A stretch of 64,000 nucleotides of DNA from Sphingomonas sp. MA1305 (GTDB taxonomy: Bacteria > Pseudomonadota > Alphaproteobacteria > Sphingomonadales > Sphingomonadaceae): NCBI RefSeq assembly GCF_016107325.1, contig NZ_RCVT01000001.1:868001-932000 (forward strand), in the 5' to 3' direction. This document shows positions 1-9,451 of the stretch, in pieces (within the stretch, counting starts at the first letter, position 1; each line of letters starts with the position of its first letter). The notes under the pieces are model-generated. The model saw only the letters and a program-made list of their open reading frames with translations, was not told the DNA's origin and made no database searches. The position numbers and the translations under genes are program-made.

Positions 1-210
1 ATCATGGACGGCGAGGTGACGCTGATCTTCAACACCACGGAAGGCTGGCAGTCGCTCAAGGATTCCAAGCCCATCCGCCAGGCGGCGCTGGGCCAGAAGA
101 TCCCCTATTTCACCACCGCGCCGGCCAGCGTCCAGGTGGCGAAGGCGATCGGCACCGGCTCCCTTGAAGTACGGCCGCTGCAATCCTACTATTCGCAGTC
201 GCACGATTGA
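1..210 (+). CDS. carB: Carbamoyl-phosphate synthase large subunit, C-terminal fragment
   Basis: Only the last 69 codons are in the window; the frame is open from base 1 and stops with TGA at 208-210. The peptide reads as the end of the C-terminal methylglyoxal-synthase-like allosteric domain of CarB, with the segments LIFNTTEG, PIRQAALGQKIPYFTT and a terminal SLEVRPLQSY. CarB makes carbamoyl phosphate for arginine and pyrimidine synthesis. greA follows 82 bp downstream on the same strand, a common alphaproteobacterial order. Truncated by the window edge, not broken. Confidence 0.93.
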   Translation: MMDGEVTLIFNTTEGWQSLKDSKPIRQAALGQKIPYFTTAPASVQVAKAIGTGSLEVRPLQSYYSQSHD

Positions 211-292
211 TCCTCCGACATAATGGCGTGATGTGCGGGCGGGCCGGCGACAAGGCCCGCGCGGGGGCGAAGTGAATTGGGGACACGAAGAT

Positions 293-769
293 ATGGCGAC
301 CGTCGAAAAGATGCCGATGCTCCAGGAGGGCTATGACAAGCTCACCCAGGACCTGAAGCGTCTGAAAGAGGAACGTCCCCTGATCGTCGACGCGATCGAG
401 GAAGCGCGCGCGCACGGCGACCTGTCGGAAAACGCGGAATATCACGCCGCCAAGGAACGTCAGGGCCAGATCGAGGCATCGATCGCCGACATCGAGGACA
501 AGCTGAGCCGCGCCCAGATCATCGATCCCAAGGATCTGTCGGGCGACAAGATCGTGTTCGGCGCGACGGTGACGTTGATGGACGAGGACGACAAGCCCGT
601 CCGCTACCAGATCGTCGGCCAGACCGAGGCGGACGCCAAGACCGGCCGGATCAGCTACAATTCGCCGCTCGGCCGCGCCCTGATCGGCCGCAAGGTCGAG
701 GATGAGGTCGAGGTGTCGGTGCCCGCCGGCGACCGTTATTACCTGGTGTCGAAGGTCGAGTTCATCTGA
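293..769 (+). CDS. greA: Transcription elongation factor GreA
   Basis: 158 aa, the usual GreA length. The N-terminal half (about 5-78) is the antiparallel coiled coil that enters the RNA polymerase secondary channel. D43 and E46 in [11 protein letters not shown] are the acidic tip pair that stimulates cleavage of backtracked RNA (E. coli D41/E44). The C-terminal FKBP-like domain ends with the [11 protein letters not shown] and SPLGRALIG segments. An upstream in-frame start at 233 exists, but family length and the [10 protein letters not shown] start favour the ATG at 293. Confidence 0.96.
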   Translation: MATVEKMPMLQEGYDKLTQDLKRLKEERPLIVDAIEEARAHGDLSENAEYHAAKERQGQIEASIADIEDKLSRAQIIDPKDLSGDKIVFGATVTLMDEDDKPVRYQIVGQTEADAKTGRISYNSPLGRALIGRKVEDEVEVSVPAGDRYYLVSKVEFI

Positions 770-788
770 CCGACCGGGCGAGGCTGGA

Positions 789-1568
789 ATGTCCTTGCCC
801 GAGCCGCTCGACGCGCTGGTGGATGCGTGGGATTGCCAGCCCGTCCTCGTCGGCGAGGCGGGCGCCAGCGTCGTGCGCCTCTCGCACCCAGACGAGGGCG
901 TGCGGTATCTGAAACACGGGACAGGCGCGGTCGCAGACGACATTGCCGACGAGGCTCATCGGCTGTTCTGGCTGACGGGACGGCTGCCGTGTGCCGAGCC
1001 GCTTCACTTTACGCGGACGTCAGATGCCGCCTGGCTGCTGACCGGGGCAGTGGCGGGCCGGACGGGCGACGAGTGGGTCGGGGACGATCGGGCGAACCTT
1101 CCGATGGTCGTCGATGCCTTCGCACGCTTCCTGCGTCGGCTCCATAGCCTGCCCGTCAGCGATTGTCCCTTCGATGCCGGGGCGGACGTGCGGATGGCAC
1201 ATGCCCGTCGCTTGATCGACGCAGGATCGGTCGACGTTGACGACTTTGATGACGACCATGCCGGCTGGTCGGCGGAACAGGTATGGGATCGTCTCGTCGC
1301 GCTGCGCCCTTGCGTCCGCACCGGCGTCGTCACCCATGGTGACTTCTCGCTGGGAAACGTCCTGGTCGATGCGCAGGGACAGGTCACCGGCTGCATCGAC
1401 GTGGGGCGGCTGGGAGTCGCCGATCCGTATCAGGACGTCGCGATCCTGTGGCAGAATTTAAGGGACCACGGGCCCGACGTCGCCCAGCGCTTCCTGACCG
1501 CCTACGGCATCGACACGCCCGACCAGCAGCGGCTGGATTTTCACCGCTGCCTCGACGAGCTGTTCTGA
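789..1568 (+). CDS. APH(3')-like aminoglycoside O-phosphotransferase
   Basis: 259 aa, close to the roughly 264 aa of APH(3') enzymes, which phosphorylate the 3'-hydroxyl of kanamycin/neomycin-type drugs with ATP. Visible signatures are the catalytic loop THGDFSLGN (D185, N190), the metal-binding IDVGRLGVADPYQD (D204), and a C-terminal LDELF resembling the LDEFF of APH(3') enzymes. It starts 19 bp after greA and probably shares its transcript. Base composition matches its neighbours and no mobile element is nearby, so it looks resident. The true substrate, drug or metabolite, cannot be told from sequence. Confidence 0.82.
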   Translation: MSLPEPLDALVDAWDCQPVLVGEAGASVVRLSHPDEGVRYLKHGTGAVADDIADEAHRLFWLTGRLPCAEPLHFTRTSDAAWLLTGAVAGRTGDEWVGDDRANLPMVVDAFARFLRRLHSLPVSDCPFDAGADVRMAHARRLIDAGSVDVDDFDDDHAGWSAEQVWDRLVALRPCVRTGVVTHGDFSLGNVLVDAQGQVTGCIDVGRLGVADPYQDVAILWQNLRDHGPDVAQRFLTAYGIDTPDQQRLDFHRCLDELF

Positions 1569-1571
1569 CCC

Positions 1572-1799
1572 TTACGCGTTTGGCGCGACGAGATCCGGCT
1601 CGAGCAGCCGGTGCAGGTGGACCACCACGAACTTCATCTCCGCATCGTCGACCGTCCGCTGCGCGGCGGCGCGCCACGCCTTCTCGGCGCTGGCATAATC
1701 CGGGAAGATGCCGACCACCTCGAGCGCCGACGGATCGGCGAAGTCCAGCGTACGCGGATCGGTGACGCGGCCGCCGAAGACGAGGTGAAGCTTGCTCAT
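1572..1799 (-). CDS. DUF4170 family small protein
   Basis: 75 aa. The sequence has an LVFGGRV start, the segment VVGIFPDYASAEKAWRAAAQ and a conserved histidine-rich VVVHLHRLLEP end, which I recognise as the alphaproteobacterial DUF4170 family of unknown function. The fold looks like a small ferredoxin-like alpha/beta unit, with no signal peptide or membrane segment. Its stop lies 3 bp from the convergent stop of the phosphotransferase gene. It is separated from the stress-protein operon upstream by 103 bp. Confidence 0.8.
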   Translation of the reverse strand: MSKLHLVFGGRVTDPRTLDFADPSALEVVGIFPDYASAEKAWRAAAQRTVDDAEMKFVVVHLHRLLEPDLVAPNA

Positions 1800-1902
1800 G
1801 AATCGATCCTGGCTGGAAAGGGGATGGCCCGCCCTCTAGCCTGTTGCAGCGCAATATTGAAGGGGGCGGCGATGCCGATCGACCGCCGCGCCCCCTGGCC
1901 GA

Positions 1903-2277
1903 TCAGCCCTTGTTGGTCGCGGAGCGTGCCGCTGCGCTGCCGGCGCTCTGCGCTGCCTGGACGATGTTCTGGAACAGCGATTTGACCTGATCGCGTGCCG
2001 CGTCCTTGGTCAGCCCGCGCTGATCGAGCTCGCCATAGCCGGCCTCGCGCGCGGCCTTGACGGCGGAGCGGGTGCGCTCGGCCAGCGTCCGCCCGACCGG
2101 CGCCAGCAGCTCCTTCTCCTTGGCCGAGCGCGGGATCAGCGTGCCGGCGATCGCACCGATCGCCAAGCCGCCGAACAGGATGCCGAGCGGGTTGGACTCG
2201 ACCGCCGCCGCGGCGCGGTGGGCGGCGTCATCGGCCTTGGCGTGGGCGCTCGCCGCCGTGTTGTGGATGTCTGCCAT
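1903..2277 (-). CDS. Small alanine-rich membrane-associated protein (ElaB/YqjD-like character)
   Basis: 124 aa. The N-terminal half is helical and Ala-rich (HAKADDAAHRAAAAVE). A short hydrophobic Gly-rich segment follows at about 30-48 (PLGILFGGLAIGAIAGTL), then a charged helical tail. This resembles the inner-membrane stress proteins of the ElaB/YqjD/DUF883 type by composition only. A good Shine-Dalgarno (AGGAAGGA) precedes the ATG. It is the last gene of a four-gene minus-strand group (3461 to 1903) of small helical proteins, probably general-stress controlled (see promoter at 3491-3516). Confidence 0.7.
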   Translation of the reverse strand: MADIHNTAASAHAKADDAAHRAAAAVESNPLGILFGGLAIGAIAGTLIPRSAKEKELLAPVGRTLAERTRSAVKAAREAGYGELDQRGLTKDAARDQVKSLFQNIVQAAQSAGSAAARSATNKG

Positions 2278-2308
2278 TGTCGATCCTTCCTAGAGTATCC
2301 GCATGATG

Positions 2309-2602
2309 TCAGTCTTTGTTGCCACGGCCGAACAGCTTGGCGATGCGATGGCGGGCGAGGAACAGCCCGGCGACGGCGGTCGCGCCGGCGACCGCGCCGG
2401 GATTGCGCCGCGCCGTTTCGATCCCCGCGACTGCGGCAGCGCCACCCTTGTCGACGACTTCGCGCGCCGCCTGGCGGGTGAGGGCGCGGGGGTCGAGCTT
2501 GACCTGCAGGCGTGACAGGGTGCCGTTGAAACGGGCCCGTGCCGCCGCCACTTCGACCTCGGCCGCGGCGAGACGGGCGGACGGCTCCAGCGGCGCGCTC
2601 AT
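2309..2602 (-). CDS. DUF3618-like small protein
   Basis: 97 aa. The N-terminal helix AAAEVEVAAARARFNGTLSR followed by LQVKLDPRALTRQAAREV is typical of DUF3618 proteins, which carry an S/N-x-x-LxxLx-x-x-L(S/D)P pattern. A short C-terminal hydrophobic stretch (about 68-86) may anchor it to the membrane. The ATG overlaps the stop of the preceding holin-like gene (ATGA at 2599-2602), so the two are translationally coupled. Role unknown. The family is often found next to holin-like and CsbD-like stress genes, as here. Confidence 0.75.
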   Translation of the reverse strand: MSAPLEPSARLAAAEVEVAAARARFNGTLSRLQVKLDPRALTRQAAREVVDKGGAAAVAGIETARRNPGAVAGATAVAGLFLARHRIAKLFGRGNKD

Positions 2603-2925
2603 TTCACCGCTCCGGCAGGCGACAGCCGGCTCTTCCCGATCAGCCCCAGCACGGCGGCGATCACGAACACGGTCACGGTCACCGCCGCGGTTGCAAGTCC
2701 CGGGCCGATCAGCGTCGCCAGGCTCATGATCAGCCCGACGAGCAATGCCACCAGCGCGGCAAGCGCGAGCACGCCGGCGATGACGAACAGGATGACCGCA
2801 CTGCGATAGGCGGCGACCCGTTCGCCGACACGCGCCTTGACCAGGGCGATTTCCGCGCCCGCCAGTCCGCGCGCGTCGTCGACCAGCTGGCTGACGAGCT
2901 CGGCGATGCCTTCATCCTGCACCAT
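2599..2925 (-). CDS. Phage-holin-like (Holin-X/DUF1469-type) membrane protein
   Basis: 108 aa from the ATG at 2925; an in-frame TTG at 2949 would add eight residues, but GGAA seven bases upstream favours the ATG. The N-terminus carries the GIAELVSQLVDDARGLAGAE motif of the holin-X/DUF1469 family. Two long hydrophobic segments follow (about 39-68 and 72-98). Despite the name, these proteins are not phage genes in this setting: the group sits among small stress-type proteins with no phage functions around. Function unknown, probably inner-membrane. Confidence 0.78.
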   Translation of the reverse strand: MVQDEGIAELVSQLVDDARGLAGAEIALVKARVGERVAAYRSAVILFVIAGVLALAALVALLVGLIMSLATLIGPGLATAAVTVTVFVIAAVLGLIGKSRLSPAGAVK

Positions 2926-2954
2926 CGGCTGTTCCGCCCCCTGTGCCAAGCGGA

Positions 2955-3461
2955 TCAGGCCCGCTGGTCGTCGATGCCGGACTGGATCAGCCGCGCCGCC
3001 GCGAAGCCGAGTGCCGCCGCGACGCCGATCGCGATCCCAGGGCTCTGCCGCACGAAGCCGCGCACGTCCTCGAGCAGGTCGTCGACATCCTTGCCCTTGA
3101 CCTGATCGGACAGGCGCGACACGGCCCCGGCCGCCTGACGAGCATAGTCGCCATATTGCGCGCCGAGCTTCTCATCGACCTGGCCGGCGGCATCGCCGAT
3201 CATCTGCGACAATTGGTCGAGCGCGCCGCCCGCCTTTTCCTTGCCGGTGTCGGCCAGCGTGCGGATGCGGTCGCTCGCCTGGCCGCCGATCTTGCCGGCC
3301 TGATCCTTGATCGTCTGCTTGGCCTGATCGGTGCGGCTCTGCGCGCCGGCCGGATCGAATTCGACGCCGCTGTCCTTCAAGGGGGCGGCGGGGGTGAAGC
3401 CGGTCGTCGCGGGCGGCGTGATGTCGCCGTCGGTCATCGGCAGTGCGTCGGTGTCGGACAT
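2955..3461 (-). CDS. CsbD/DUF883-like helical stress protein
   Basis: 168 aa. After an acidic disordered N-terminus (1-40) the protein is a long amphipathic helix region with CsbD-like repeats (DQAGKIGGQASDRIR, GAQYGDYARQAAGAVSRL). It ends with a short hydrophobic C-terminal segment (about 143-161, SPGIAIGVAAALGFAAARLI) that looks like a membrane anchor. A strong Shine-Dalgarno (AAAGGGA) precedes the ATG. It is the first gene of the minus-strand group and lies directly behind an EcfG-like promoter match. That fits a general-stress-response role, though function is inferred from composition only. Confidence 0.72.
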   Translation of the reverse strand: MSDTDALPMTDGDITPPATTGFTPAAPLKDSGVEFDPAGAQSRTDQAKQTIKDQAGKIGGQASDRIRTLADTGKEKAGGALDQLSQMIGDAAGQVDEKLGAQYGDYARQAAGAVSRLSDQVKGKDVDDLLEDVRGFVRQSPGIAIGVAAALGFAAARLIQSGIDDQRA

Positions 3462-3490
3462 GACGATCCCTTTCTCTGTTCGACCGCCTC

Positions 3491-3516
3491 AACCCGTCCC
3501 GCCAGACGGCGGTTCC
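3491..3516 (-). promoter_or_regulatory. EcfG-type promoter candidate for the small stress-protein operon
   Basis: Read on the minus strand: GGAAC (3516-3512), 17 bp, then GGTT (3494-3491). The alphaproteobacterial general stress sigma factor EcfG recognises GGAAC-N16/17-CGTT, so this is a match with one mismatch at the variable first -10 base. The position, about 30 bp upstream of the 3461 start codon, and the downstream genes (CsbD-like, holin-like, DUF3618-like) fit that regulon. Confidence 0.55.
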
Positions 3517-3588
3517 CTGATCGCCAAGGAGATTGCCGCTGTGCAGCCGCCGGGGTAGAGGCCGGCCCGTACCTCGCCCCAAAGGTAG

Positions 3589-4878
<1,290 letters not shown>

Positions 4879-4921
4879 CCCGCGCCTCCCCGGCCCGGGG
4901 CGGTGGCGGCGTGATAGGGTG

Positions 4922-4969
4922 ACGGAGGGGGCTGTGAGCGGCGGACGTCGCCGAGAGCCCCCTCATCCG
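4922..4969 (+). terminator. Branched GC hairpin behind eno, possible terminator
   Basis: An inverted repeat with outer arms GGGGGCT (4927-4933) and AGCCCCC (4956-4962), flanked by ACGG/CCGT, encloses a second stem CGGCG/CGCCG. There is no T-run after it, so if it terminates eno transcription it does so by Rho or by RNA 3'-end protection. Confidence 0.4.
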
Positions 4970-5062
4970 TTTCGCTGCCCTCCTCTTCACCGGGGGGAAA
5001 AGAAACGCCCGTCCTTCGTTCTGCGCTTGACCTGAGACTCGCAGCGAATCAGGATGATGACC

Positions 5063-5380
5063 ATGGCGCGCGCAAAACCTTCCTCCTTCCGCAAGACGAT
5101 GCGCCGCGCCGCGCTGCCGGCGCTCGGCTTCACCATCCTCGCCTTCTTCGGCGCCTATGCGGTGCTCGGGCCGAACGGGATGCTCGCCTATGGCGACTAC
5201 AAGCGGCAGCTGGCGAAGCGCGAGAAGCAATATGCCGCGCTCGACCAGCGGCGTACCGTGCTGAAGAACCGCGTCGCCTTGCTCGATCCGGACCATGCCA
5301 ATCCCGACATGGTCGACGAGATGGTGCGCAAGGAACTCAACGTCGCGCATCCGGACGAGGTAATCGTCCCGTTGCGATAG
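5063..5380 (+). CDS. ftsB: Septum formation initiator FtsB/DivIC
   Basis: 105 aa. The protein is a short basic cytoplasmic N-terminus, one membrane segment (about 19-37), then a periplasmic coiled coil (LAKREKQYAALDQRRTVLKNRVALL) and a short tail with the VRKELNVAHPDEVIV motif typical of this family. FtsB bridges FtsL and FtsQ in the divisome. ATGs at 5054 and 5057 are also in frame, but AGGA at 5051-5054 is correctly spaced only for 5063. It lies downstream of eno, as in many alphaproteobacteria. Confidence 0.9.
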   Translation: MARAKPSSFRKTMRRAALPALGFTILAFFGAYAVLGPNGMLAYGDYKRQLAKREKQYAALDQRRTVLKNRVALLDPDHANPDMVDEMVRKELNVAHPDEVIVPLR

Positions 5381-5401
5381 GCCTCGGCACCGCCGCGCCA
5401 T

Positions 5402-5421
5402 GCTCCTGCGCGCGCAGGAGC
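5402..5421. terminator. Perfect 20-bp palindrome between convergent genes
   Basis: GCTCCTGCGC followed by its exact reverse complement. It sits between the convergent ends of ftsB and the phospholipase D gene, so it can act as a bidirectional terminator. It matches one arm of the larger palindromic repeat at 35613-35692. Confidence 0.45.
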
Positions 5422-5433
5422 GTGGCGGCCTCG

Positions 5434-6876
5434 TCAGGAACGGCCGAGCCGCAACCGTCCACGGAACAGCCCGCGCTTGACCAGCGGTTCGAACATCTCC
5501 GACGGCCCCTCCGGGTCGAGGACCTCGTTGTCGGCCAGCCATTTCTCCACCGCCGGCAGGTCCGGCACTTGATACGGCCGAAGCGATCGTCCCGGCCCGC
5601 ACAGTCGCTCGATCGTCGCGATCAGCGATCCCGTCTCCGCCATCACCTGCGTCACCCGCTCGGCCGGAACGTCGAGATGCTCGGCGATCAGATCGTCTCT
5701 CACCGCGGCGATCGTCGCGCGTAGCTCCGGCCGCTGTTCCGTCGCGTCGAGCACGACGTCGCATTCGGTATCGAGCCGCAGCGAGCGGTTGTTGATATTG
5801 GCGGAGCCGATGCGCAGCTGCCGGTCGTCGATCACCGTGATCTTGGCGTGGCAGTAGATCGGCGCGCCGCCGCGGGTGAAGGGGTGGTAGAGCCGCAGCC
5901 GTCCGTGGCGGTCGTGGCGATGCAGCGCCTCGACGAGGCGGGCACGCGCGGTATCCATCGCCAGCGGCTCCAGCCAGCCTTGCGCCGAATCCGGGTTGAC
6001 GATCACCACCTCGGGGCCGTCCGGCTCGTCGAGCCGCGCGGCGATCGCCTCAGCGATGCGGCGCGAGGCGAAATACTGGCTTTCACAATAGATATGCCGC
6101 TGCGCGTTGCGGATCTGGTCGAGGAACAGTGCTTCGACCTCGGTGATCGCCGGCTCCCCCGGCATCTCCGGCTTCGACCGCGCAATGCCGATCGTCACGT
6201 CCTCGAAATGCGCGTCGAGCGACTTGGGCCAGCAGGCATGGCTGCCGGTGATCGGCGCCAGCGTCACGCCCGTCGCCACCTGCCAGCGGGTGCGTGCCAG
6301 CTCGCCGAGCGCGACCGCCGCCGGCCCGGTGATCGCGGTGGTCGCATCGTGCCATGGCTTGTAGATCTTGCCCGAGGGCAGCCGCCGGCCGGGATCGTCG
6401 TCGCGGTGCGCGCGCGTGTCCCAGCGTTCCGCGGTCATGTCGATCCCGCCGCAAAAGGCGAGGCAATCGTCGATCGCGACGATCTTCTGGTGGTGGGACG
6501 ATCCGGTCGGGTGATGGCCGTCCAACTTCACATGGATACGCGGGTGGCGCATCCATTTGAGCACGGTGAAGATCGTCGTGCCGCGGAACAATCCCTTGAG
6601 TGCGCCCATGTCCCAGCGCAGCAGATAGAGCTCGAGCTTCGGATTGCGCTCGACCAGCCAATAGAGGAACTTGCCGATCACCTCCGGCCCCTCCAGCGTC
6701 TGGCCGCTGCCCGCCAGTCGGATGCGTGCATCGAAATCCCAGCCGATCAACATGATCCGCTGCTCGGCCTGCAGGAACGCTTCACGCGCGACGGCGAAAT
6801 AGCGGTCGGCGTCGACGACCACGGCGAACTTGTCCGCCCGTTCAATGCGCCAGACGTTGCGGCCGGGATCGAGCAT
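5434..6876 (-). CDS. Phospholipase D family protein (cardiolipin-synthase-like)
   Basis: 480 aa with two HKD motifs: HHQKIVAID (HxKx4D, about residue 155) and CHAKITVIDD (about 345), each followed by the expected SAN(I)NNRS-type loop (GSANINNRSL). These pairs form one active site that hydrolyses or transfers phosphatidyl groups. No N-terminal membrane segments are visible, unlike classical cardiolipin synthases, so it is probably a soluble or peripheral enzyme. Two adjacent ATGs (6879, 6876) occur; GAAGGA is better spaced for 6876. Substrate cannot be read from sequence. Confidence 0.88.
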   Translation of the reverse strand: MLDPGRNVWRIERADKFAVVVDADRYFAVAREAFLQAEQRIMLIGWDFDARIRLAGSGQTLEGPEVIGKFLYWLVERNPKLELYLLRWDMGALKGLFRGTTIFTVLKWMRHPRIHVKLDGHHPTGSSHHQKIVAIDDCLAFCGGIDMTAERWDTRAHRDDDPGRRLPSGKIYKPWHDATTAITGPAAVALGELARTRWQVATGVTLAPITGSHACWPKSLDAHFEDVTIGIARSKPEMPGEPAITEVEALFLDQIRNAQRHIYCESQYFASRRIAEAIAARLDEPDGPEVVIVNPDSAQGWLEPLAMDTARARLVEALHRHDRHGRLRLYHPFTRGGAPIYCHAKITVIDDRQLRIGSANINNRSLRLDTECDVVLDATEQRPELRATIAAVRDDLIAEHLDVPAERVTQVMAETGSLIATIERLCGPGRSLRPYQVPDLPAVEKWLADNEVLDPEGPSEMFEPLVKRGLFRGRLRLGRS

Positions 6877-6892
6877 CATGGTCCTTCAGTGG

Positions 6893-7870
6893 TCAGCGGC
6901 CGTAGATCCGGTCGAGCACCGCGGCGCTCTGTACGAAATCCTCGGCCGCGGGGTCGAAACGCGGATCGGTGGCGAGCGTCACCGCCCAGGCCGCCGCCGA
7001 CCGCGCCCCCCAATCGTCGGGCGGCGCGGTCAGCGTGCGGGCCTGCGTACCGGCGAAAGCCTCCGCGGTGAAGTCGTAGAAGGAACCGCCGACGTTGCGC
7101 AACGCCGCGCCGCCCTTGGTGCCGTAGAAGCTCGCCTCGATCACCGCATCGCGCCCGGCGTGCAGATGCCAGGAACAGGCGAGCCGCACCTCGGCGCCGC
7201 CGGCGTGGAAGCGGGCGCTCGCATAGTCCTCGACCTCGCCGGGGCGCAGCGGCTGGCCCTTGGCGAAGAGCGCGGCCGACACGTCGTCGACGGCCGGAAA
7301 GCCGAGCGTCCACAGGGCTAGGTCGACGAGATGGATGCCGAGATCGATGACGCAGCCGCCCCCGGACCGTTCGGGATCGAAGAACCACGGCTTTCCAGGG
7401 CCATAGGCATTGTGGAAGGTCAGGTCGATCGCGAACACCTCGCCCAGGTCGCCGCTCCGGACCAGCGGCGCGATCGCCGCCATCGCCGCGGTATGGCGGT
7501 AGGACAGGTCGACGCCGAGCAACCGGTCGGCGGCACGGGCGGCGTCGATCACGGCCTGCGTCTCCGCCGCGCTGCGACCGAGCGGCTTCTGGCAGAACAC
7601 CGCGACGCCGGCGTCGAGCGCACGGATTGCCTGCGCCGCGTGCAACGCACTGGGCGTCGCGATCACCACGCCGTCCAAGTCCAGCGCGAGCATGTCGTCC
7701 AGATCGGCAATTACCGCCGCGCGCGGCGCGTCCGTGGCGGCTTCGGCACGGCATTCCTCCGACGGATCGCAGATCGCGACCGCCTCGATCGCGCCGGTCG
7801 CGACCATCGCCGCCATGCGATGCCGCCCGATCCAGCCGGTTCCCAGAAATCCCACGCGTGGCTTGGTCAA
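6893..7870 (-). CDS. Gfo/Idh/MocA family oxidoreductase
   Basis: 325 aa. The N-terminal Rossmann motif is VGFLGTGWIGRHR (about 5-17); the catalytic lysine region is FCQKPLG (family EKP); the substrate-domain signature is CVIDLGIHLVDLA. Such enzymes oxidise or reduce sugars, often nucleotide sugars, with NAD(P). The start is a TTG at 7870 with GGAGG seven bases upstream; the ATG at 7900 has no ribosome site. It follows the MDR dehydrogenase by 40 bp on the same strand, at the end of the glyco region, and probably supplies an oxidised or epimerised sugar. Confidence 0.88.
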   Translation of the reverse strand: MTKPRVGFLGTGWIGRHRMAAMVATGAIEAVAICDPSEECRAEAATDAPRAAVIADLDDMLALDLDGVVIATPSALHAAQAIRALDAGVAVFCQKPLGRSAAETQAVIDAARAADRLLGVDLSYRHTAAMAAIAPLVRSGDLGEVFAIDLTFHNAYGPGKPWFFDPERSGGGCVIDLGIHLVDLALWTLGFPAVDDVSAALFAKGQPLRPGEVEDYASARFHAGGAEVRLACSWHLHAGRDAVIEASFYGTKGGAALRNVGGSFYDFTAEAFAGTQARTLTAPPDDWGARSAAAWAVTLATDPRFDPAAEDFVQSAAVLDRIYGR

Positions 7871-7910
7871 ATGCAGTCCTCCAAGTAATCCCTCCCGCAA
7901 GCGGGGAGCG

Positions 7911-8897
7911 TCACTCCATCATCACCAGCGCCTTGACGAAGCCGCCCGGCTTGTCGCGCGTCGCATCCAGCGCCTCGCCCAGTCGTTCCAGCGGATAGCG
8001 GTGGGTATAGAGCGGCGTCGGGTCGAACCGCCCGCTCGCCACCGCCGCGATCGCCTCGGTCAGACCGCGCATCTGCACCGCGGGATCGCGCTCGTGGGCG
8101 TTGACCACGTCGATCCCCTTCCAGTTCCATTCCTGCATGTTGATCTGACGCGGCCCGTCCTGGTGATAACCCGCCACCACCAGCCGGCCGCCGAAGCCGA
8201 TCAGCGCGGTGGCGAGGTCGAGCGGCCATGGCTTGCCGACCGCCTCGATCACCCGCTCGCACAAAGCATCGCCGGTCAGCGTCTTGACCCGTTCGATGAT
8301 CGCCCAGTGATCGTCCATCGCGATGGTTTTGGCGGCGCCATAATGGGTCGCGAGGTCGAGGCTTTCCTGCCGACGCGAAATGGCGATCACCCGCGCGCCC
8401 GCATCGCTCGCCAGCTTGGTCAGCACCGCGCCCAGGAAGCCGATGCCGATGATCGCCACCGTCTGCCCAGGCTGGATGTCGCTACGGCGGAAGATGTTGA
8501 ACGCGCAGCCGAGCGGTTCGCCGGGGAAGGGCTGGCCATCCAGGCTGGCCGGCAATTTGGCGACCATATCCGCCCGCGCCACGTCATAATCGGCAAAGCT
8601 GCGGTAGGAGAGGGCGGCGACCCGGTCACCCACCGCCAGATTGGTGACGCCGTCGCCGAGCGCATCGACCCGGCCCCAGCCTTCGTGGCCGAGACCCCCC
8701 GGCTCGCCCGGATAGGTCATCCACGGCAGCCCCGCCCAGGGTTCCAGGTTCGAGGCGCAGACGCCGCACCCCTCCAGCTTGAGCCGGACCTCGCCCAGCG
8801 TCGGTTGCGGCAGGGGGGCGTCGGCCATCTCGATCCGGCCCGGCGCGGCCAGTACCGAACTCCTTATCATGGGTGCATCCAATTGATTATCGGGCAA
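7911..8897 (-). CDS. MDR-family dehydrogenase (zinc-type alcohol dehydrogenase fold)
   Basis: 328 aa. The GroES-like N-terminal domain has the catalytic-zinc pattern GCGVCASNLEPW and GHEGWG. The structural-zinc cysteine cluster is absent. The nucleotide-binding domain has AIIGIGFLGAV. The GGLGHEGWG region and the NMQEWNWKGI segment suggest a sugar or polyol substrate, but this is not certain. Start: TTG 8897 with GGAGA upstream, or ATG 8870 nine codons later. The divergent DUF1003 gene begins 11 bp away, so the two share a very short promoter region. Confidence 0.85.
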   Translation of the reverse strand: MPDNQLDAPMIRSSVLAAPGRIEMADAPLPQPTLGEVRLKLEGCGVCASNLEPWAGLPWMTYPGEPGGLGHEGWGRVDALGDGVTNLAVGDRVAALSYRSFADYDVARADMVAKLPASLDGQPFPGEPLGCAFNIFRRSDIQPGQTVAIIGIGFLGAVLTKLASDAGARVIAISRRQESLDLATHYGAAKTIAMDDHWAIIERVKTLTGDALCERVIEAVGKPWPLDLATALIGFGGRLVVAGYHQDGPRQINMQEWNWKGIDVVNAHERDPAVQMRGLTEAIAAVASGRFDPTPLYTHRYPLERLGEALDATRDKPGGFVKALVMME

Positions 8898-8908
8898 TTT
8901 GTCTCTCC

Positions 8909-9451
8909 ATGAGCGATGCCGGCATGACCTCGACCCTGCAGGGCAATATTGCCCGCCTGACCGATCGCGCGGCGCGCGACAGGGCCGCGGCGCCCTGGTC
9001 GGCGCGATTGGCGGACCGAATCACGCGCTTCACCGGGTCGATGACCTTCGTGTCGCTGCATCTGATCGTCTACGGCCTGTGGATCGTCGCCAATCTCGGC
9101 TGGCTGCCCGGCGTGCCGCGCTTCGATCCCACCTTCGTCATCCTGGCGTCGGAGGCGTCGGTGGAAGCGATCTTCCTGTCGACCTTCGTGCTGATCAGCC
9201 AGAACCGCATGGCCGCGATTGCCGACCGCCGCGCGGACCTCGACCTGCACATCAACCTGCTCGCCGAGCATGAGCTGACCCGGCTTGCGACGCTGGTCGC
9301 GCGGATCGCCGAGCGGGTCGGCGTCGCGGTCGACGATCCGGCCTTTCACGAGATCCAGCGCGATGTCGCGCCCGAGCAGGTACTCGATGTGATCGACGCT
9401 CATTCCGCCGCGACGGCAGCGGGCAGTACGGTGGATCGCGCCGGCGCATAG
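8909..9451 (+). CDS. DUF1003 membrane protein
   Basis: 180 aa. The family pattern is clear: DRITRFTGSMTFVSLHL, a first membrane helix, FDPTFVILASEASVEAIFLSTFVLISQNR as the second, then DRRADLDLHINLLAEHE. DUF1003 proteins have two transmembrane helices and a cytoplasmic C-terminal helix; function is unknown. ATG 8924 is an alternative start. Its 3' end overlaps the 3' end of the convergent glycosidase by 52 bp. It is the only integral membrane protein inside the glyco region and faces the opposite way, so it may not belong to it. Confidence 0.85.
   Translation: MSDAGMTSTLQGNIARLTDRAARDRAAAPWSARLADRITRFTGSMTFVSLHLIVYGLWIVANLGWLPGVPRFDPTFVILASEASVEAIFLSTFVLISQNRMAAIADRRADLDLHINLLAEHELTRLATLVARIAERVGVAVDDPAFHEIQRDVAPEQVLDVIDAHSAATAAGSTVDRAGA

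Noticed and set aside
2599..2925. Holin gene as a sign of a prophage
   Set aside because: The family is named after phage holins, but here it stands among small stress proteins without any phage gene.
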